Positions 45,993 through 54,642 of a DNA stretch of 64,000 bases are shown here, one piece after another. Numbering within the stretch: the stretch's first letter is position 1; each line of letters opens with the position of its first letter. Below the pieces are notes generated by a model. It worked only from the letters and a program-made list of their open reading frames with translations. It did not search any database and was not told the origin of the DNA. Source of the stretch: Nocardioides lianchengensis (GTDB lineage Bacteria; Actinomycetota; Actinomycetes; Propionibacteriales; Nocardioidaceae); contig NZ_FMZM01000007.1 in the NCBI RefSeq assembly GCF_900101465.1, forward strand, positions 71,943 through 135,942, written 5' to 3'. The position numbers were made by a program, and so were the translations under genes.

Positions 45993-46289
45993 GTGAAGCT
46001 CCGTCAAGACACCCGTCGCCCCAGGACGAGCGTTCGCGCCGTCGTGCGCAGCGTCCGCTCCGGCACTCTTCGCCGACGGAGGTTGTTCGGCAGCCGCCGG
46101 AGTCCGGTGCCCGCTGAGCAGTCCCTGCGCGCCGTGATCCTCGAGCTCGACCCGGTCGAGAGGTCTGCCCTCATCGACCTGCTCCGGGAGGAGCTCGCTC
46201 GCGGCTGGGTTCCCAAGCGGGCGGACCTCGAGGCGGCGCTGGAGTCGATCCGCTCCGGCGACCGCAGCACCGAGACGTGGTGTGCGTGA
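45993..46289 (+). CDS. Small basic protein, function unknown
   Basis: A 98-residue protein with a very Arg-rich N-terminal half (TLRRRRLFGSRRSP) and an acidic helical C-terminal half (LELDPVERSALIDLLREELARGW). The GTG at 45993 was chosen because it follows a G-rich ribosome-like stretch and the CGCGTAAG element; the frame is open to 45894, but that start would overlap the previous gene. The end overlaps the next gene. The fold might bind nucleic acid; that is only a composition-based guess. Confidence 0.55.
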   Translation: MKLRQDTRRPRTSVRAVVRSVRSGTLRRRRLFGSRRSPVPAEQSLRAVILELDPVERSALIDLLREELARGWVPKRADLEAALESIRSGDRSTETWCA

Positions 46290-46660
46290 CCCGGGCTCCG
46301 AGGCCGACGAAGCCGGTGGGGCCTGTCGCCACTGCCCTGCTGGGCGGCGCAGCCGCCCGCCGGCGCGTCCGGGGTGGTCATCGGTGGTCCAACGACCGGT
46401 GTCCGGACTGCGGCCTCTCCCGACATGAGACGTGGCTGCGCGACCAGGAGGGGGCTCCCACCACCGCGATCGTCTGGGTCGCACCAGATGGCGCCGTCGT
46501 CGCGCTACGACCGTTTCCCGCGGTGAGCGGTACCGAGCCCCCGGTGGCTGTGAGGCTCCTGCCGACCGCCGCTGAGGGATTCCCCGCAGCGGGGCGCGAT
46601 GAGCCACCGTGCGTCGAGCCGACCCAGACGCGCCCAGCCCACCCGACGAGTGGCCGATGA
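46286..46660 (+). CDS. Small protein with a CxxC knuckle, function unknown
   Basis: A 124-residue protein containing RCPDCGLSRHETW, a possible zinc-binding CxxC followed by a histidine, and then a short beta-rich stretch (TTAIVWVAPDGAVVALRPF). GTG 46286 is chosen because it overlaps the previous stop; GTG 46277 and 46280 are alternatives. The stop overlaps the next ATG. No family recognised. Confidence 0.55.
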   Translation: MTRAPRPTKPVGPVATALLGGAAARRRVRGGHRWSNDRCPDCGLSRHETWLRDQEGAPTTAIVWVAPDGAVVALRPFPAVSGTEPPVAVRLLPTAAEGFPAAGRDEPPCVEPTQTRPAHPTSGR

Positions 46661-46881
46661 ACCCGTCGAACGGCGTCGTGGCGACCCGCCGGCCGTCGCC
46701 GATCGCTCATGCACGCGCCGTCGTACGCGGGATCGGCGCGCTCACCCAGATCGCACGGGCCGTGCTCGTCTGCCTGCTGCTCGGGGTCCTCGCGCCCGTG
46801 ATCGTCCTGACCGTCCTCGTCCCGGCGGGGGTCGTGGTCCTTGCCTTGGCCGCGGGGGCGTGGGTCGGTACCGCGCAGTGA
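46657..46881 (+). CDS. Small membrane protein
   Basis: A 74-residue protein with a polar N-terminus and one or two hydrophobic segments (IARAVLVCLLLGVLAPVIVLTVLVPAGVVVLALAAGAWV). The ATG overlaps the preceding stop (ATGA), making it the third gene of a coupled small-gene operon. No family recognised. It converges with the DUF4193 gene across an 84-base gap without a clear terminator. Confidence 0.6.
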   Translation: MNPSNGVVATRRPSPIAHARAVVRGIGALTQIARAVLVCLLLGVLAPVIVLTVLVPAGVVVLALAAGAWVGTAQ

Positions 46882-46965
46882 TCCGAGCGGATCGGTGGGG
46901 ACGCCGCGCGCGGGCGACCTGCGGAACTCCGGCGGGTCCCTTGAGGCGTCGTGGCCGGTGCTGGG

Positions 46966-47262
46966 TCAGTCGCAGTCGTGGCAGTGGTCGCTGTCGGTGG
47001 CGGAGCGTCGAGAGACGTGCTGGACCAGGAAGCACCGGGTGCAGGTGAACTCGTCGGCCTGTCTCGGCATGACCTCGACGGTCAGGGTCTCGTGGGACAG
47101 GTCGGCGCCCGGCAGCTCGAACGACTCGGCGGCCTCGGTCTCGTCCTCGTCCACCTTGCCGGATGACTTGTCCTGCTCGCCGGAGGTGAGCCGGAGCGCT
47201 TCGAGGCTCTCTTCCTTCTGCTCCTCCTCGGACTTGCGGGAGGCGTCGTAATCAGTGGCCAT
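46966..47262 (-). CDS. DUF4193 family protein
   Basis: A 98-residue actinobacterial protein. It shows the family start MATDYDASRK, an acidic middle (KSSGKVDEDETEAAESFELPGADLS) and a C-terminal four-cysteine region (FTCTRCFLVQHVS, then CHDCD) likely to bind zinc. DUF4193 proteins are near-universal in Actinobacteria and of unknown function. The start is ATG 47262. Confidence 0.93.
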   Translation of the reverse strand: MATDYDASRKSEEEQKEESLEALRLTSGEQDKSSGKVDEDETEAAESFELPGADLSHETLTVEVMPRQADEFTCTRCFLVQHVSRRSATDSDHCHDCD

Positions 47263-47707
47263 GGGTGAGGTCCTCTCTGGGTGGCGCGGCGACGATAGTC
47301 ATCGCGACGACCGCGAGCGGTCCCGGCCCTTTCGAACGGACCTCGAATGAGTGAGGCGTCACGCCCTGGTCGGGCATGCAGGGAGGAACCGCTGACCGCC
47401 GGAGACGGGCGGGGCTCCCGGACGAGCGGGTCGGCATCACCCCTAAGAGTGGTCTTGAATCTGTGACGTCCCTGTGACACAGCGAAAACGCGGCGAAACG
47501 ATCCGGCCCCTAGCGTCGCCGATCACTCGTGCAGCGTCGCACGAGTGTCATCGCCGCCTCGCGACGATCGGATGAGTGCGTCGGAGCCGCCGCTCCACCA
47601 CTGCGGATCCGCTCGCGTGCGGCCGGCAGCCAGAAGCGCTGAGGGGGTGGCGGCCAGGCGGCCTGGGCCGTCCCCGTCCTCCCGAGCACGACGAAAGCAG
47701 ACTCCCC
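47263..47707. other. Divergent intergenic region between DUF4193 and amidohydrolase genes
   Basis: 445 bases with no gene. It should contain promoters for both flanking genes. TAGCGT near 47513-47518 fits a TAnnnT -10 box for the plus-strand gene, and the inverted repeat at 47524-47547 follows immediately. The 190 bases before the amidohydrolase start hold an open frame (from 47576) without family resemblance, probably leader. Confidence 0.5.
47524..47547. promoter_or_regulatory. Inverted repeat, possible operator for the amidohydrolase operon
   Basis: CACTCGTGC (47524-47532) and GCACGAGTG (47539-47547) are perfect arms around AGCGTC. The location just downstream of a plausible -10 box suggests repressor binding. 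The regulator is unknown. Confidence 0.45.
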
Positions 47708-49264
47708 ATGCCAGGTCCCTCTCCCTCCGACAACGTCTCCGACGCCGCCGAGACCGCCTACGACGGCTGCGGCCACCCGGTTCCGGCCCCGCGGGTCTCG
47801 CGTCGCGCGCTGTTCGCCGGTGCCGGAGCCACCGCCGCCGTCGTACCGCTCGCGATGCGCGTGCCCCACGCGGACGCCGAGTCGGCGCCGGCGAAGCGGG
47901 TGCGGCCGGCCAACGAGATCGGCCGCGGCCACTACCTCATCAAGAATGCCGCCCTGGTGTCGGTCGACCCGGAGATCGGCAACCAGCAGGACGTCGACAT
48001 CGAGGTCAAGGACGGGGTGATCCTGCGGATCGGCTCCCGGTTGACGGCCGCCGGCGCCGAGCAGATCGACGCGAGCGCCATGATCGTGATGCCCGGATTC
48101 ATCGAGACGCACTACCACATGTGGAGTGCGCTGGGCCGAAACTTCGTGGGGGACGGCTTCGAGTACTTCCCGGCCAAGTCGGCGACCGTGGCGGCCTACG
48201 AGCCCCGCGACTTCTACAACAGCGTCCTCCTCGGCCTGGCCGAGGCGGCGAGCGCGGGCATCACGACGGTCCACAACTGGGCCCACAACGTCCGCGCGCC
48301 CGAGTACGCCGACGCCGAGCTGCGCGCCCACCGCGACGCCGCCGTCCGCGCGCGCTACTCCTACGGCCACCGCGACGGCCAGCCCGCTACCCAGCTCATC
48401 GACATCGCCGACATCGACCGGGTCCGGACCCAGTGGTTCGGCTCGAGCTCGCCGTTCGAGGACGTGGTGCACCTCGGGGTGAACGTCCGCGGCCCGTCGA
48501 ACATGACGACCTTCCAGGCGGAGATGGCCCTGCTCACCGAGCGCGGGATCCCGGTCAGCGTGCACTCGGGCCAGGGCCCCACGACGGCGGTCAAGCCCGC
48601 CGACCTCGAGACCCAGGGCTACCTCGGACCCGACTTCCTGGTCTGTCACAACCTGCCCGCGACCCAGGCCGACCGCGACGCCATGAAGCGCACCGGCGCT
48701 CCGGTCAGCTTCGCCCCGCACTCGGAGCTGCGGCTCGGGACGGCCGGTGGCTACCACGGCCAGCTGCTGCGCTCGAAGGCCGACGGACTGATCATCTCGC
48801 TGTCCTTCGACGCCTCGTCCCTGGCGCCGATCAACATGTTCGAGTCGATGAACCTGACCTGGAACCTCGGCATCCCGTACATCGGCACCGACACGGCGAG
48901 CCTCGCCCCGGTCCTGCTGAAGGACGTCATCGAGTGGGCGACCCTGGGCGGCGCCCGCGCACTGGGCATCGACGACGTCACCGGCTCCATCACCCCGGGC
49001 AAGCGGGCCGACATCATCATGATCCGCCAGGACGACCTCAACATGGCCCCGGCCTGCGACGTCGAGTCGGCGATCGTGCGGGTCGCGACCCCGGCCAACG
49101 TCGACACCGTCATGGTCGACGGTCGCGTCCTCAAGCGCGGCGGCAAGCTGGTCGGCTTCGACACCCAGAGGATCGTCCGCAACGCCGCGTCGTCCGCGCA
49201 CGCCGTGCGGACCAGGGCGGGTGGCCGGCTGAAGCCCGCGTCGGTCAAGGTCCCGACCTTCTGA
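47708..49264 (+). CDS. Tat-exported amidohydrolase (metal-dependent hydrolase)
   Basis: A 518-residue enzyme of the amidohydrolase superfamily, chlorohydrolase/deaminase-like branch. A twin-arginine type N-terminus is visible at about 30-50 (VSRRALFAGAGATAAVVPLA), so it is probably exported folded. Metal-site motifs are HYH at 135-137 (FIETHYHMWSALGRN, in place of the usual HxH), PVSVHSGQG, FLVCHNLPATQAD and YIGTDTAS. The C-terminal ITPGKRADIIMI is typical of the composite beta domain. Substrate unknown; the family attacks C-N or C-Cl bonds of ring compounds. The in-frame ATG at 47708 gives a normal Tat leader, though its ribosome site is weak. It is followed 43 bases later by a secreted amidase. 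Confidence 0.85.
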   Translation: MPGPSPSDNVSDAAETAYDGCGHPVPAPRVSRRALFAGAGATAAVVPLAMRVPHADAESAPAKRVRPANEIGRGHYLIKNAALVSVDPEIGNQQDVDIEVKDGVILRIGSRLTAAGAEQIDASAMIVMPGFIETHYHMWSALGRNFVGDGFEYFPAKSATVAAYEPRDFYNSVLLGLAEAASAGITTVHNWAHNVRAPEYADAELRAHRDAAVRARYSYGHRDGQPATQLIDIADIDRVRTQWFGSSSPFEDVVHLGVNVRGPSNMTTFQAEMALLTERGIPVSVHSGQGPTTAVKPADLETQGYLGPDFLVCHNLPATQADRDAMKRTGAPVSFAPHSELRLGTAGGYHGQLLRSKADGLIISLSFDASSLAPINMFESMNLTWNLGIPYIGTDTASLAPVLLKDVIEWATLGGARALGIDDVTGSITPGKRADIIMIRQDDLNMAPACDVESAIVRVATPANVDTVMVDGRVLKRGGKLVGFDTQRIVRNAASSAHAVRTRAGGRLKPASVKVPTF

Positions 49265-49307
49265 CCGCCCTGATCGCCGTCCCTCTCCCCGTCTCCCGAA
49301 GGAAGCC

Positions 49308-51554
49308 ATGAACCTGCTCTCCCACCGCCGCCGCGCGGTCGCCGCCGGCGTCTCGGCCGCGTGCGTCCTGTCGCTCGCCGTCGCGGCTGTCGCCGTCCCC
49401 GCGACGGCCGAACCGACCACCTCGACCGCAGCCCTCCCCGCCGGCTCCCCGGCCGTGGTCGGGCTCGGCATCAGCGACGCCCAGGCCCTCCTCACCCGGG
49501 GCAGCACCACCTCGGTGGCGCTGGTCCAGGCCTACCTCGCGCGGATCGCGGCGTACGACGACCCGTACGGCGACCAGCCCGGCCTGAACGCCATCCTCCG
49601 TCTCAACGACCAGGCGCTGGCCGAGGCCGCCGCCCTCGACGCCGAGCGCGCCGCGGGCAAGGTCCGCGGTCCGCTCCACGGCGTACCGATCCTGGTCAAG
49701 GACAACTACGACACCGGCGACATGCCGACCACGAGCGGCTCGACGGCCCTGGCGGACTTCCAGCCGGCCGACGACGCCACCCAGATCGCTCGGCTGCGGG
49801 CCGCGGGCGCGATCGTGATCGCCAAGACGAACCTGCACGAGTTCGCCTACGGCATCACGACCGTCAGCTCCCTCGGCGGCCAGACCACCAACCCCTACGA
49901 CCAGACCCGGAACCCGGGCGGCTCCAGCGGCGGGACAGGATCCGGCGTCGGAGCGGCCTTCGCTGCCGGCGGCATGGGCACCGACACCTGCGGCTCGATC
50001 CGCTACCCCGCCACGCACCAGAACCTGGTCGGCCTCCGCCCGACCCTCGGCCTGACCAGCCGCGACGGCATCGCCCCCATGTCGCAGACCCAGGACACCG
50101 GCGGGCCGATCGTCCGCTCGGTCCGAGACGCCGCGATCGTGCTCGACGCCACCGTCGGCTACGACCCGGCGGACCCGATCACCGCCGAGTCCAACGGCAA
50201 GACCCCGGCGTCGTACCTCGACTCCCTCGACGACGGCCTGCAGGGGAAGAGGATCGGCCTGCTGGTGAACTCCACCTACCTCGGCGCCACCCAGGCCGAG
50301 CAGCCGGTCACCGAGCTCATGTACGACGCCGTGGACCAGCTGGAGGCAGCCGGTGCGGAGGTCGTCGAGGTGGCCCTGTCGCCCGAGCTGGTCGCCGACA
50401 TCGGCGGCGCCAGCGTCCTGGCCCAGGAGTTCCGCCGCGACCTCAACACCTACCTGGCCCAGCCCGGAGCCACGTTCTCGGCCGAGGTGGCCGCGCTCAC
50501 GGCGCCGACGGACACCCTCACGCTGAGCGACATCATCGCCACGAACACGGCGGTCGTGCAGAGCCAGCTGACCGGCGCCCAGAACCAGCCCGAGCTTCCG
50601 AGCGCCGACTACGAGGCCCGTCTCGCGAAGCGTGCCTCGGCCCAGGCCAAGCTCACCGAGCTGATGGAGGTCAACGACTTCGACGCCCTCGGCTACCCCA
50701 CGCTGAAGCAGACCGCCGCGTCCATCGGGCAGAGCCAGCCGGGTGGCAACTGCGGCATCTCGGCGGTGACCGGCTTCCCCGCCCTCACCGTCCCGGCCGG
50801 GTTCACCAGCGCCGGCATGCCCATGGGTCTCGAGCTCCTCGGCACCCCGTTCAGCGAGCCGACCCTCCTCGCCATCGGTGCCGGCTTCGAGAGGACCGCC
50901 GACCACCAGAAGCCCCCGGCCTCGGTCCCCGAGCTCGCCGTCGACGCGATCCGCCCGGTCGGGCTGACCGGCACGGCCGCCGCCGCGACCTTCGGACGGG
51001 CCACCACGGTCACCGCGACGGTGACGTCCGCCGTCCCCGCCCGGGGACGCCTGAGCGTGACCCGCGCCGACGGGACCGTCCTCGGCACCGCCGCCGTCAC
51101 CGCCCGGTCCTCCACGACCCAGGTCCGGATCCAGGTACCCGCCGGTCGCCTGCCCGGCGGCACGTCGCGCCTCACGCTCGCCTACGCCCCCAGTGCCGGC
51201 AACGCGACCGGAGCATCGAAGGTCGCCGTCGCCGCCCAGGTCCGTCGGGCGAAGCCCTCCGCCACGGTGCTGCGCTCCTCGGGACTCGCCCAGGGCGCCC
51301 GCGCGCGCATCCGGGTCCGTCTCTCCGCCATCGCCGGTACGGCGCCGCGCGGGACGGTCGTCGTCCGCGTCGGTGGACGCGCGGTGGGCAAGGCCGCGGT
51401 CCGCAAGGTCGGCGGGGACTGGATCGCGGTCGTCCGCACCGCGAGACTCACCCGGCCCGGCGCGGTGGTGCTGACGTACAAGCCCTCCGCGGCGGTGAGG
51501 ACCAACCTCGCCGCGACGACGTACCGCACCCGCCTGAAGGTGACCCGACGCTAG
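49308..51554 (+). CDS. Secreted amidase with C-terminal Ig-like region
   Basis: A 748-residue exported amidase-signature enzyme. The signal peptide is at 1-35. The catalytic domain is at about 50-545. The Ser-cisSer-Lys triad is visible as Lys131 (PILVKDNYDT), Ser206 or Ser207 in NPGGSSGGTGSG, and Ser230 in GTDTCGSIRYPA. LRPTLGLTSRDGI and FPALTVPAGF are also typical. From about 550 two Ig-like modules follow, ending in basic LKVTRR. It hydrolyses amides; the substrate is unknown, but pairing with the upstream amidohydrolase suggests a short extracellular pathway for nitrogen compounds. The start is ATG 49308 with GAAGGAAG upstream. Confidence 0.88.
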   Translation: MNLLSHRRRAVAAGVSAACVLSLAVAAVAVPATAEPTTSTAALPAGSPAVVGLGISDAQALLTRGSTTSVALVQAYLARIAAYDDPYGDQPGLNAILRLNDQALAEAAALDAERAAGKVRGPLHGVPILVKDNYDTGDMPTTSGSTALADFQPADDATQIARLRAAGAIVIAKTNLHEFAYGITTVSSLGGQTTNPYDQTRNPGGSSGGTGSGVGAAFAAGGMGTDTCGSIRYPATHQNLVGLRPTLGLTSRDGIAPMSQTQDTGGPIVRSVRDAAIVLDATVGYDPADPITAESNGKTPASYLDSLDDGLQGKRIGLLVNSTYLGATQAEQPVTELMYDAVDQLEAAGAEVVEVALSPELVADIGGASVLAQEFRRDLNTYLAQPGATFSAEVAALTAPTDTLTLSDIIATNTAVVQSQLTGAQNQPELPSADYEARLAKRASAQAKLTELMEVNDFDALGYPTLKQTAASIGQSQPGGNCGISAVTGFPALTVPAGFTSAGMPMGLELLGTPFSEPTLLAIGAGFERTADHQKPPASVPELAVDAIRPVGLTGTAAAATFGRATTVTATVTSAVPARGRLSVTRADGTVLGTAAVTARSSTTQVRIQVPAGRLPGGTSRLTLAYAPSAGNATGASKVAVAAQVRRAKPSATVLRSSGLAQGARARIRVRLSAIAGTAPRGTVVVRVGGRAVGKAAVRKVGGDWIAVVRTARLTRPGAVVLTYKPSAAVRTNLAATTYRTRLKVTRR

Positions 51555-52012
51555 GCGGGCCCGGCCGGGCGGAACGGACGACGACACGTCCGTGACTCGC
51601 CCGACGTCGTGACCCAGCGAGAACCTCCGGCGGAGACGGACCATCGAATGGTCCTCGTTCGCCGGAGGTTCTCGTGCGTCCTAGGTCGCCGGGCACCCAT
51701 GCGGTGCCGGCCGCCGGTGCTGGCTCTCCCTTGTCGCACCGGAGGTTTCGACGACACCCGGTTGCTGGAGCGAAGCGCGCTCAGCACGCCGATATCTCCA
51801 CAGTGTGTGGAGGTTTTGACCTGACGTGACTGGTAGCAGAAGTCAGGGAGGCCGTGCGGTCTAGACCGATGTTGGCGATTTTCCCACAGCTATCCCGTTA
51901 TTCAGGCAATAAACCTCCATGTCTTGTGAAGGTCCTGGAGGCGAGTGTCGTAGGTCCCCGCGACAGCGATGACACATGGCCGGCGGAGACCGGTCGGGAG
52001 CGAAGGAGTTCG
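51555..52012. other. Intergenic region with terminator structures before the chemoreceptor gene
   Basis: 458 bases with no gene. It contains the long hairpin at 51618-51674, then a 7-bp stem CTCCACA/TGTGGAG (51796-51812) followed by GTTTTG, which resembles a simple terminator. An AT-richer stretch (51860-51930) likely holds the chemoreceptor promoter. GAGGTTTCGAC and GAGGTTTTGAC recur about 70 bases apart. Confidence 0.5.
51618..51674 (+). terminator. Long two-part hairpin after the amidase gene
   Basis: An outer perfect 15-bp stem (51618-51632 with 51660-51674) and an inner 7-bp stem GGACCAT/ATGGTCC (51638-51654) are separated by a small internal loop. It lies 64 bases after the amidase stop. 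It is probably a terminator for the amidohydrolase-amidase operon. Confidence 0.65.
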
Positions 52013-53629
52013 ATGCACGCGTTCAGGAGCATCCGGTGGACGGTCGGGCGGCGGCTGGCGGTGATCACCGCGGTGGGCGTCGCCGTGACCTCCACGGTAT
52101 CGGTGGTGGCGTGGGCGTCCGGGGGCGTCGTCGAGGACGACGCGGAGTCGGTGCGGACCAGCGCTCGCGTCCAGGCGGTCTACCAGTCGCTCGACACCGA
52201 GGCCAGCGAGGTCAAGGCGGCCGGGTTCGCGGCCCTGGGGGGACTGGAGGCCGGTGGGGCAGACGGCGCCTCGGGGGCCGGCACCTCGGTCCTGGCCGAC
52301 CACTCCCGCCGCATCGAGTCGCTGCTGGACGAGCTCGCCGGCCTGAGCGAGTCCGGCTCCTCGGCGGACCGGCAGACCCTTGCCGGGACGGAGGCGGCTT
52401 TCGAGCGCTTCCTGCCACTGGTCGCCGATGCGGCGGAGCGTGCTCGGACCACCTCGCAGACGGGGGCAGGGGCCGATCCGTCGACGTCGCGGGCGGTCGC
52501 CGAGGCCAGCGAGGAACTGCACGGCCAGCTCACGGACGCCGTCGATCGCGTGACCGCCGACAGCGCCGATGCCTCCTCCCACCTGCTGACCGCCGCCTCG
52601 GGGCTCCGCGCCACGGTGCTGTGGGTCACCCTCGGGGGACTGACGCTGCTGATCGGTCTGGCCTGGGCGATCGCGCGAAGCCTGGTCCGACCCCTGAAGG
52701 CGGCGATCGCCGCCCTGCAGCGGATGGCCGACGGCGACCTCACGACCCGGCTGCCGGAGACGGCGTCGGGGTGCACCGGTGACCTCCAGAAGGCGTTCAA
52801 CCGCTCGGCCGAGAACGTCAGCGGCATCGTCGGCACCGTCTCGTCGAGCGCGGTCGCGGTGGCGGCGGCCTCGGAGGAGCTGTCGGCCTCGAGCCAGCAG
52901 ATCGCGGCCGGCGCCGAGGAGACCACCGTCCAGGCCGGCGTGGTGTCCGGTGCCGCCGACGAGGTCTCCCGCAACGTCGGCACCGTCGCCGCCGGCGCCG
53001 AGGAGATGGGCGCCTCCATCCGCGAGATCGCCCACTCCGCCAACGAGGCCGCCCGCGTCGCCGCCGAGGCCGTCACCACCGTGGAGGTCACCAACGAGAC
53101 CGTCGCCAAGCTCGGGACGTCGAGCCAGGAGATCGGCAACGTGGTCAAGGTGATCACCTCGATCGCGGAGCAGACCAACCTGCTGGCCCTCAACGCGACC
53201 ATCGAGGCCGCCCGGGCCGGTGAGGCCGGCAAGGGCTTCGCGGTCGTGGCCAACGAGGTCAAGGAGCTGGCCCAGGAGACCGCTCGGGCGACCGAGGACA
53301 TCTCGCGTCGGGTGGAGGCGATCCAGGCCGACACGTCCGGTGCCGTGGTGGCGATCGGTGAGATCGCCGAGATCATCACGAGCATCAACGACTACCAGAA
53401 CACCATCGCCGCGGCGGTGGAGGAGCAGACCGCCACGACCAACGAGATGTCCCGCAACGTCGCCGAGGCCTCCACCGGCTCGGGAGAGATCGCGACCAAC
53501 ATCTCGGGTGTCGCGGCTGCGGCGGAGAGCACGACGCAGGCGGTCAACCAAACGCTGACCGCGATCGCCGAGCTGGCCACCATGGCCGCCGACCTCAACA
53601 CCGAGGTCGGGAGGTTCCGCGTGGCGTGA
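52013..53629 (+). CDS. Methyl-accepting chemotaxis protein
   Basis: A 538-residue chemoreceptor. TM1 is at about 13-38, an extracytoplasmic helical sensor segment of about 160 residues follows with no recognised ligand domain, and TM2 is at about 203-224. HAMP is at about 225-275 ([27 protein letters not shown]). The signalling domain has the hairpin tip [35 protein letters not shown]. The C-terminus lacks a CheR-binding pentapeptide. ATG 52013 follows GAAGGAG; the open frame upstream to 51854 is not supported. No other chemotaxis or flagellar gene is in the window. Confidence 0.94.
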   Translation: MHAFRSIRWTVGRRLAVITAVGVAVTSTVSVVAWASGGVVEDDAESVRTSARVQAVYQSLDTEASEVKAAGFAALGGLEAGGADGASGAGTSVLADHSRRIESLLDELAGLSESGSSADRQTLAGTEAAFERFLPLVADAAERARTTSQTGAGADPSTSRAVAEASEELHGQLTDAVDRVTADSADASSHLLTAASGLRATVLWVTLGGLTLLIGLAWAIARSLVRPLKAAIAALQRMADGDLTTRLPETASGCTGDLQKAFNRSAENVSGIVGTVSSSAVAVAAASEELSASSQQIAAGAEETTVQAGVVSGAADEVSRNVGTVAAGAEEMGASIREIAHSANEAARVAAEAVTTVEVTNETVAKLGTSSQEIGNVVKVITSIAEQTNLLALNATIEAARAGEAGKGFAVVANEVKELAQETARATEDISRRVEAIQADTSGAVVAIGEIAEIITSINDYQNTIAAAVEEQTATTNEMSRNVAEASTGSGEIATNISGVAAAAESTTQAVNQTLTAIAELATMAADLNTEVGRFRVA

Positions 53630-53634
53630 CGGGG

Positions 53635-54438
53635 CTAGCCCGACCCGGCAGCGAGCACGTCGACGACCGTCAGCGGGGGCCGTCCGATCAGCCGGCTGAG
53701 CTCGTCGGGCGGCTGGGCGAGCAGCCCGGCGCGGAACAGGGCGTGCACCGGGCCGAACGGGCCCAGCCCGGCCTCGTCGACGGACTCGTGGTGGACGGGA
53801 CGGCCGAGCCGGTCGGCGAGCTCGCGGGCGAGGGCGTCGTACGTCCACCCCGGGCCGTTGAGGTCGAGCGTCGTCCCGGGCACGGGGTTCGCCAGCGCGC
53901 GGGCGGCGGCCATGGCGAGGTCACGGACCGACGCCGTGCGGACCGGATGTCCGTACGTCGCGGATCGGACGACCCCGGTCGTGGTCGCCTCCCACCGGGC
54001 CCGGGCGACGAACGGCTCGGTGTAGAGGCCGTTGCGGAGGATCGTGTAGCTCGTCGGACCCTCGGTCAGGGCGCGCTCGGTCCGGTGGTGGCCGGGATCG
54101 TGCTCGGAACCGAGAGCGCTGGTGTAGACGAGGTGCCGGGTCCCGGCGGCGGCCACGGCGTCGAGGACGGCGAGGTGCTGACGGCTCCGGGTGGCGGAGT
54201 CGAGGACGGGGCTCGACACCAGCAGGACACGGTCGATGCCGTCGCACGCCGCCCGGAGACTGGCCGGGTCGTCGTAGTCGCCGCGGCGTACGAGGACGCC
54301 GGACGCGACGAGCGCGTCGGTGTCGGCGCCCGGCCGGGCGAGGGCGACGAGGTCGGCGTGGGGGTCGAGGGTCTGGAGTGCCTGGGTGGCCAGGTGGCCG
54401 AGGGTCCCGGTAGCACCGGTGACGAGGTAGCTGGTCAT
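53635..54438 (-). CDS. NmrA/QOR2-like NAD(P)H-binding protein
   Basis: A 267-residue atypical short-chain dehydrogenase. The nucleotide-binding loop VTGATGTLGHL is at residues 6-16. YDDPASLRAACDGIDRVLLVSS and RHLVYTSAL follow the NmrA/SDRa pattern, and LRNGLYTEPF follows the quinone oxidoreductase-2 pattern. It lacks a clear YxxxK active site, so it could be a redox sensor or a quinone reductase. ATG 54438 is preceded by CAGGAAC; an in-frame start at 54471 only adds a short leader. It is divergent from the double-TetR regulator gene, which probably controls it. Confidence 0.86.
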   Translation of the reverse strand: MTSYLVTGATGTLGHLATQALQTLDPHADLVALARPGADTDALVASGVLVRRGDYDDPASLRAACDGIDRVLLVSSPVLDSATRSRQHLAVLDAVAAAGTRHLVYTSALGSEHDPGHHRTERALTEGPTSYTILRNGLYTEPFVARARWEATTTGVVRSATYGHPVRTASVRDLAMAAARALANPVPGTTLDLNGPGWTYDALARELADRLGRPVHHESVDEAGLGPFGPVHALFRAGLLAQPPDELSRLIGRPPLTVVDVLAAGSG

Positions 54439-54642
54439 GGTCGTCGTTCCTGGGGAGAAGGGTCGCGTCAACGAGCCGGCGGGACAGGGGGCCGGTGCCC
54501 ACGAGACGGGCAGGCAGTAGCGGACGAGCGCGCAGGGGCTCGCCGACGGACGCGATCAGCCAGGAGGGTCAGGACTGGGAAAGAAGCACAGTGCGTCGAG
54601 GATAGGGGAGTCGGGCGGAGCCCGGTGCTTTACCTTCGTCCC

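Noticed and set aside
53626..54642. Plus-strand extension of the double-TetR frame opposite the NmrA-like gene
   Set aside because: It is a shadow of the minus-strand gene; the TetR domain begins right after GTG 54643.
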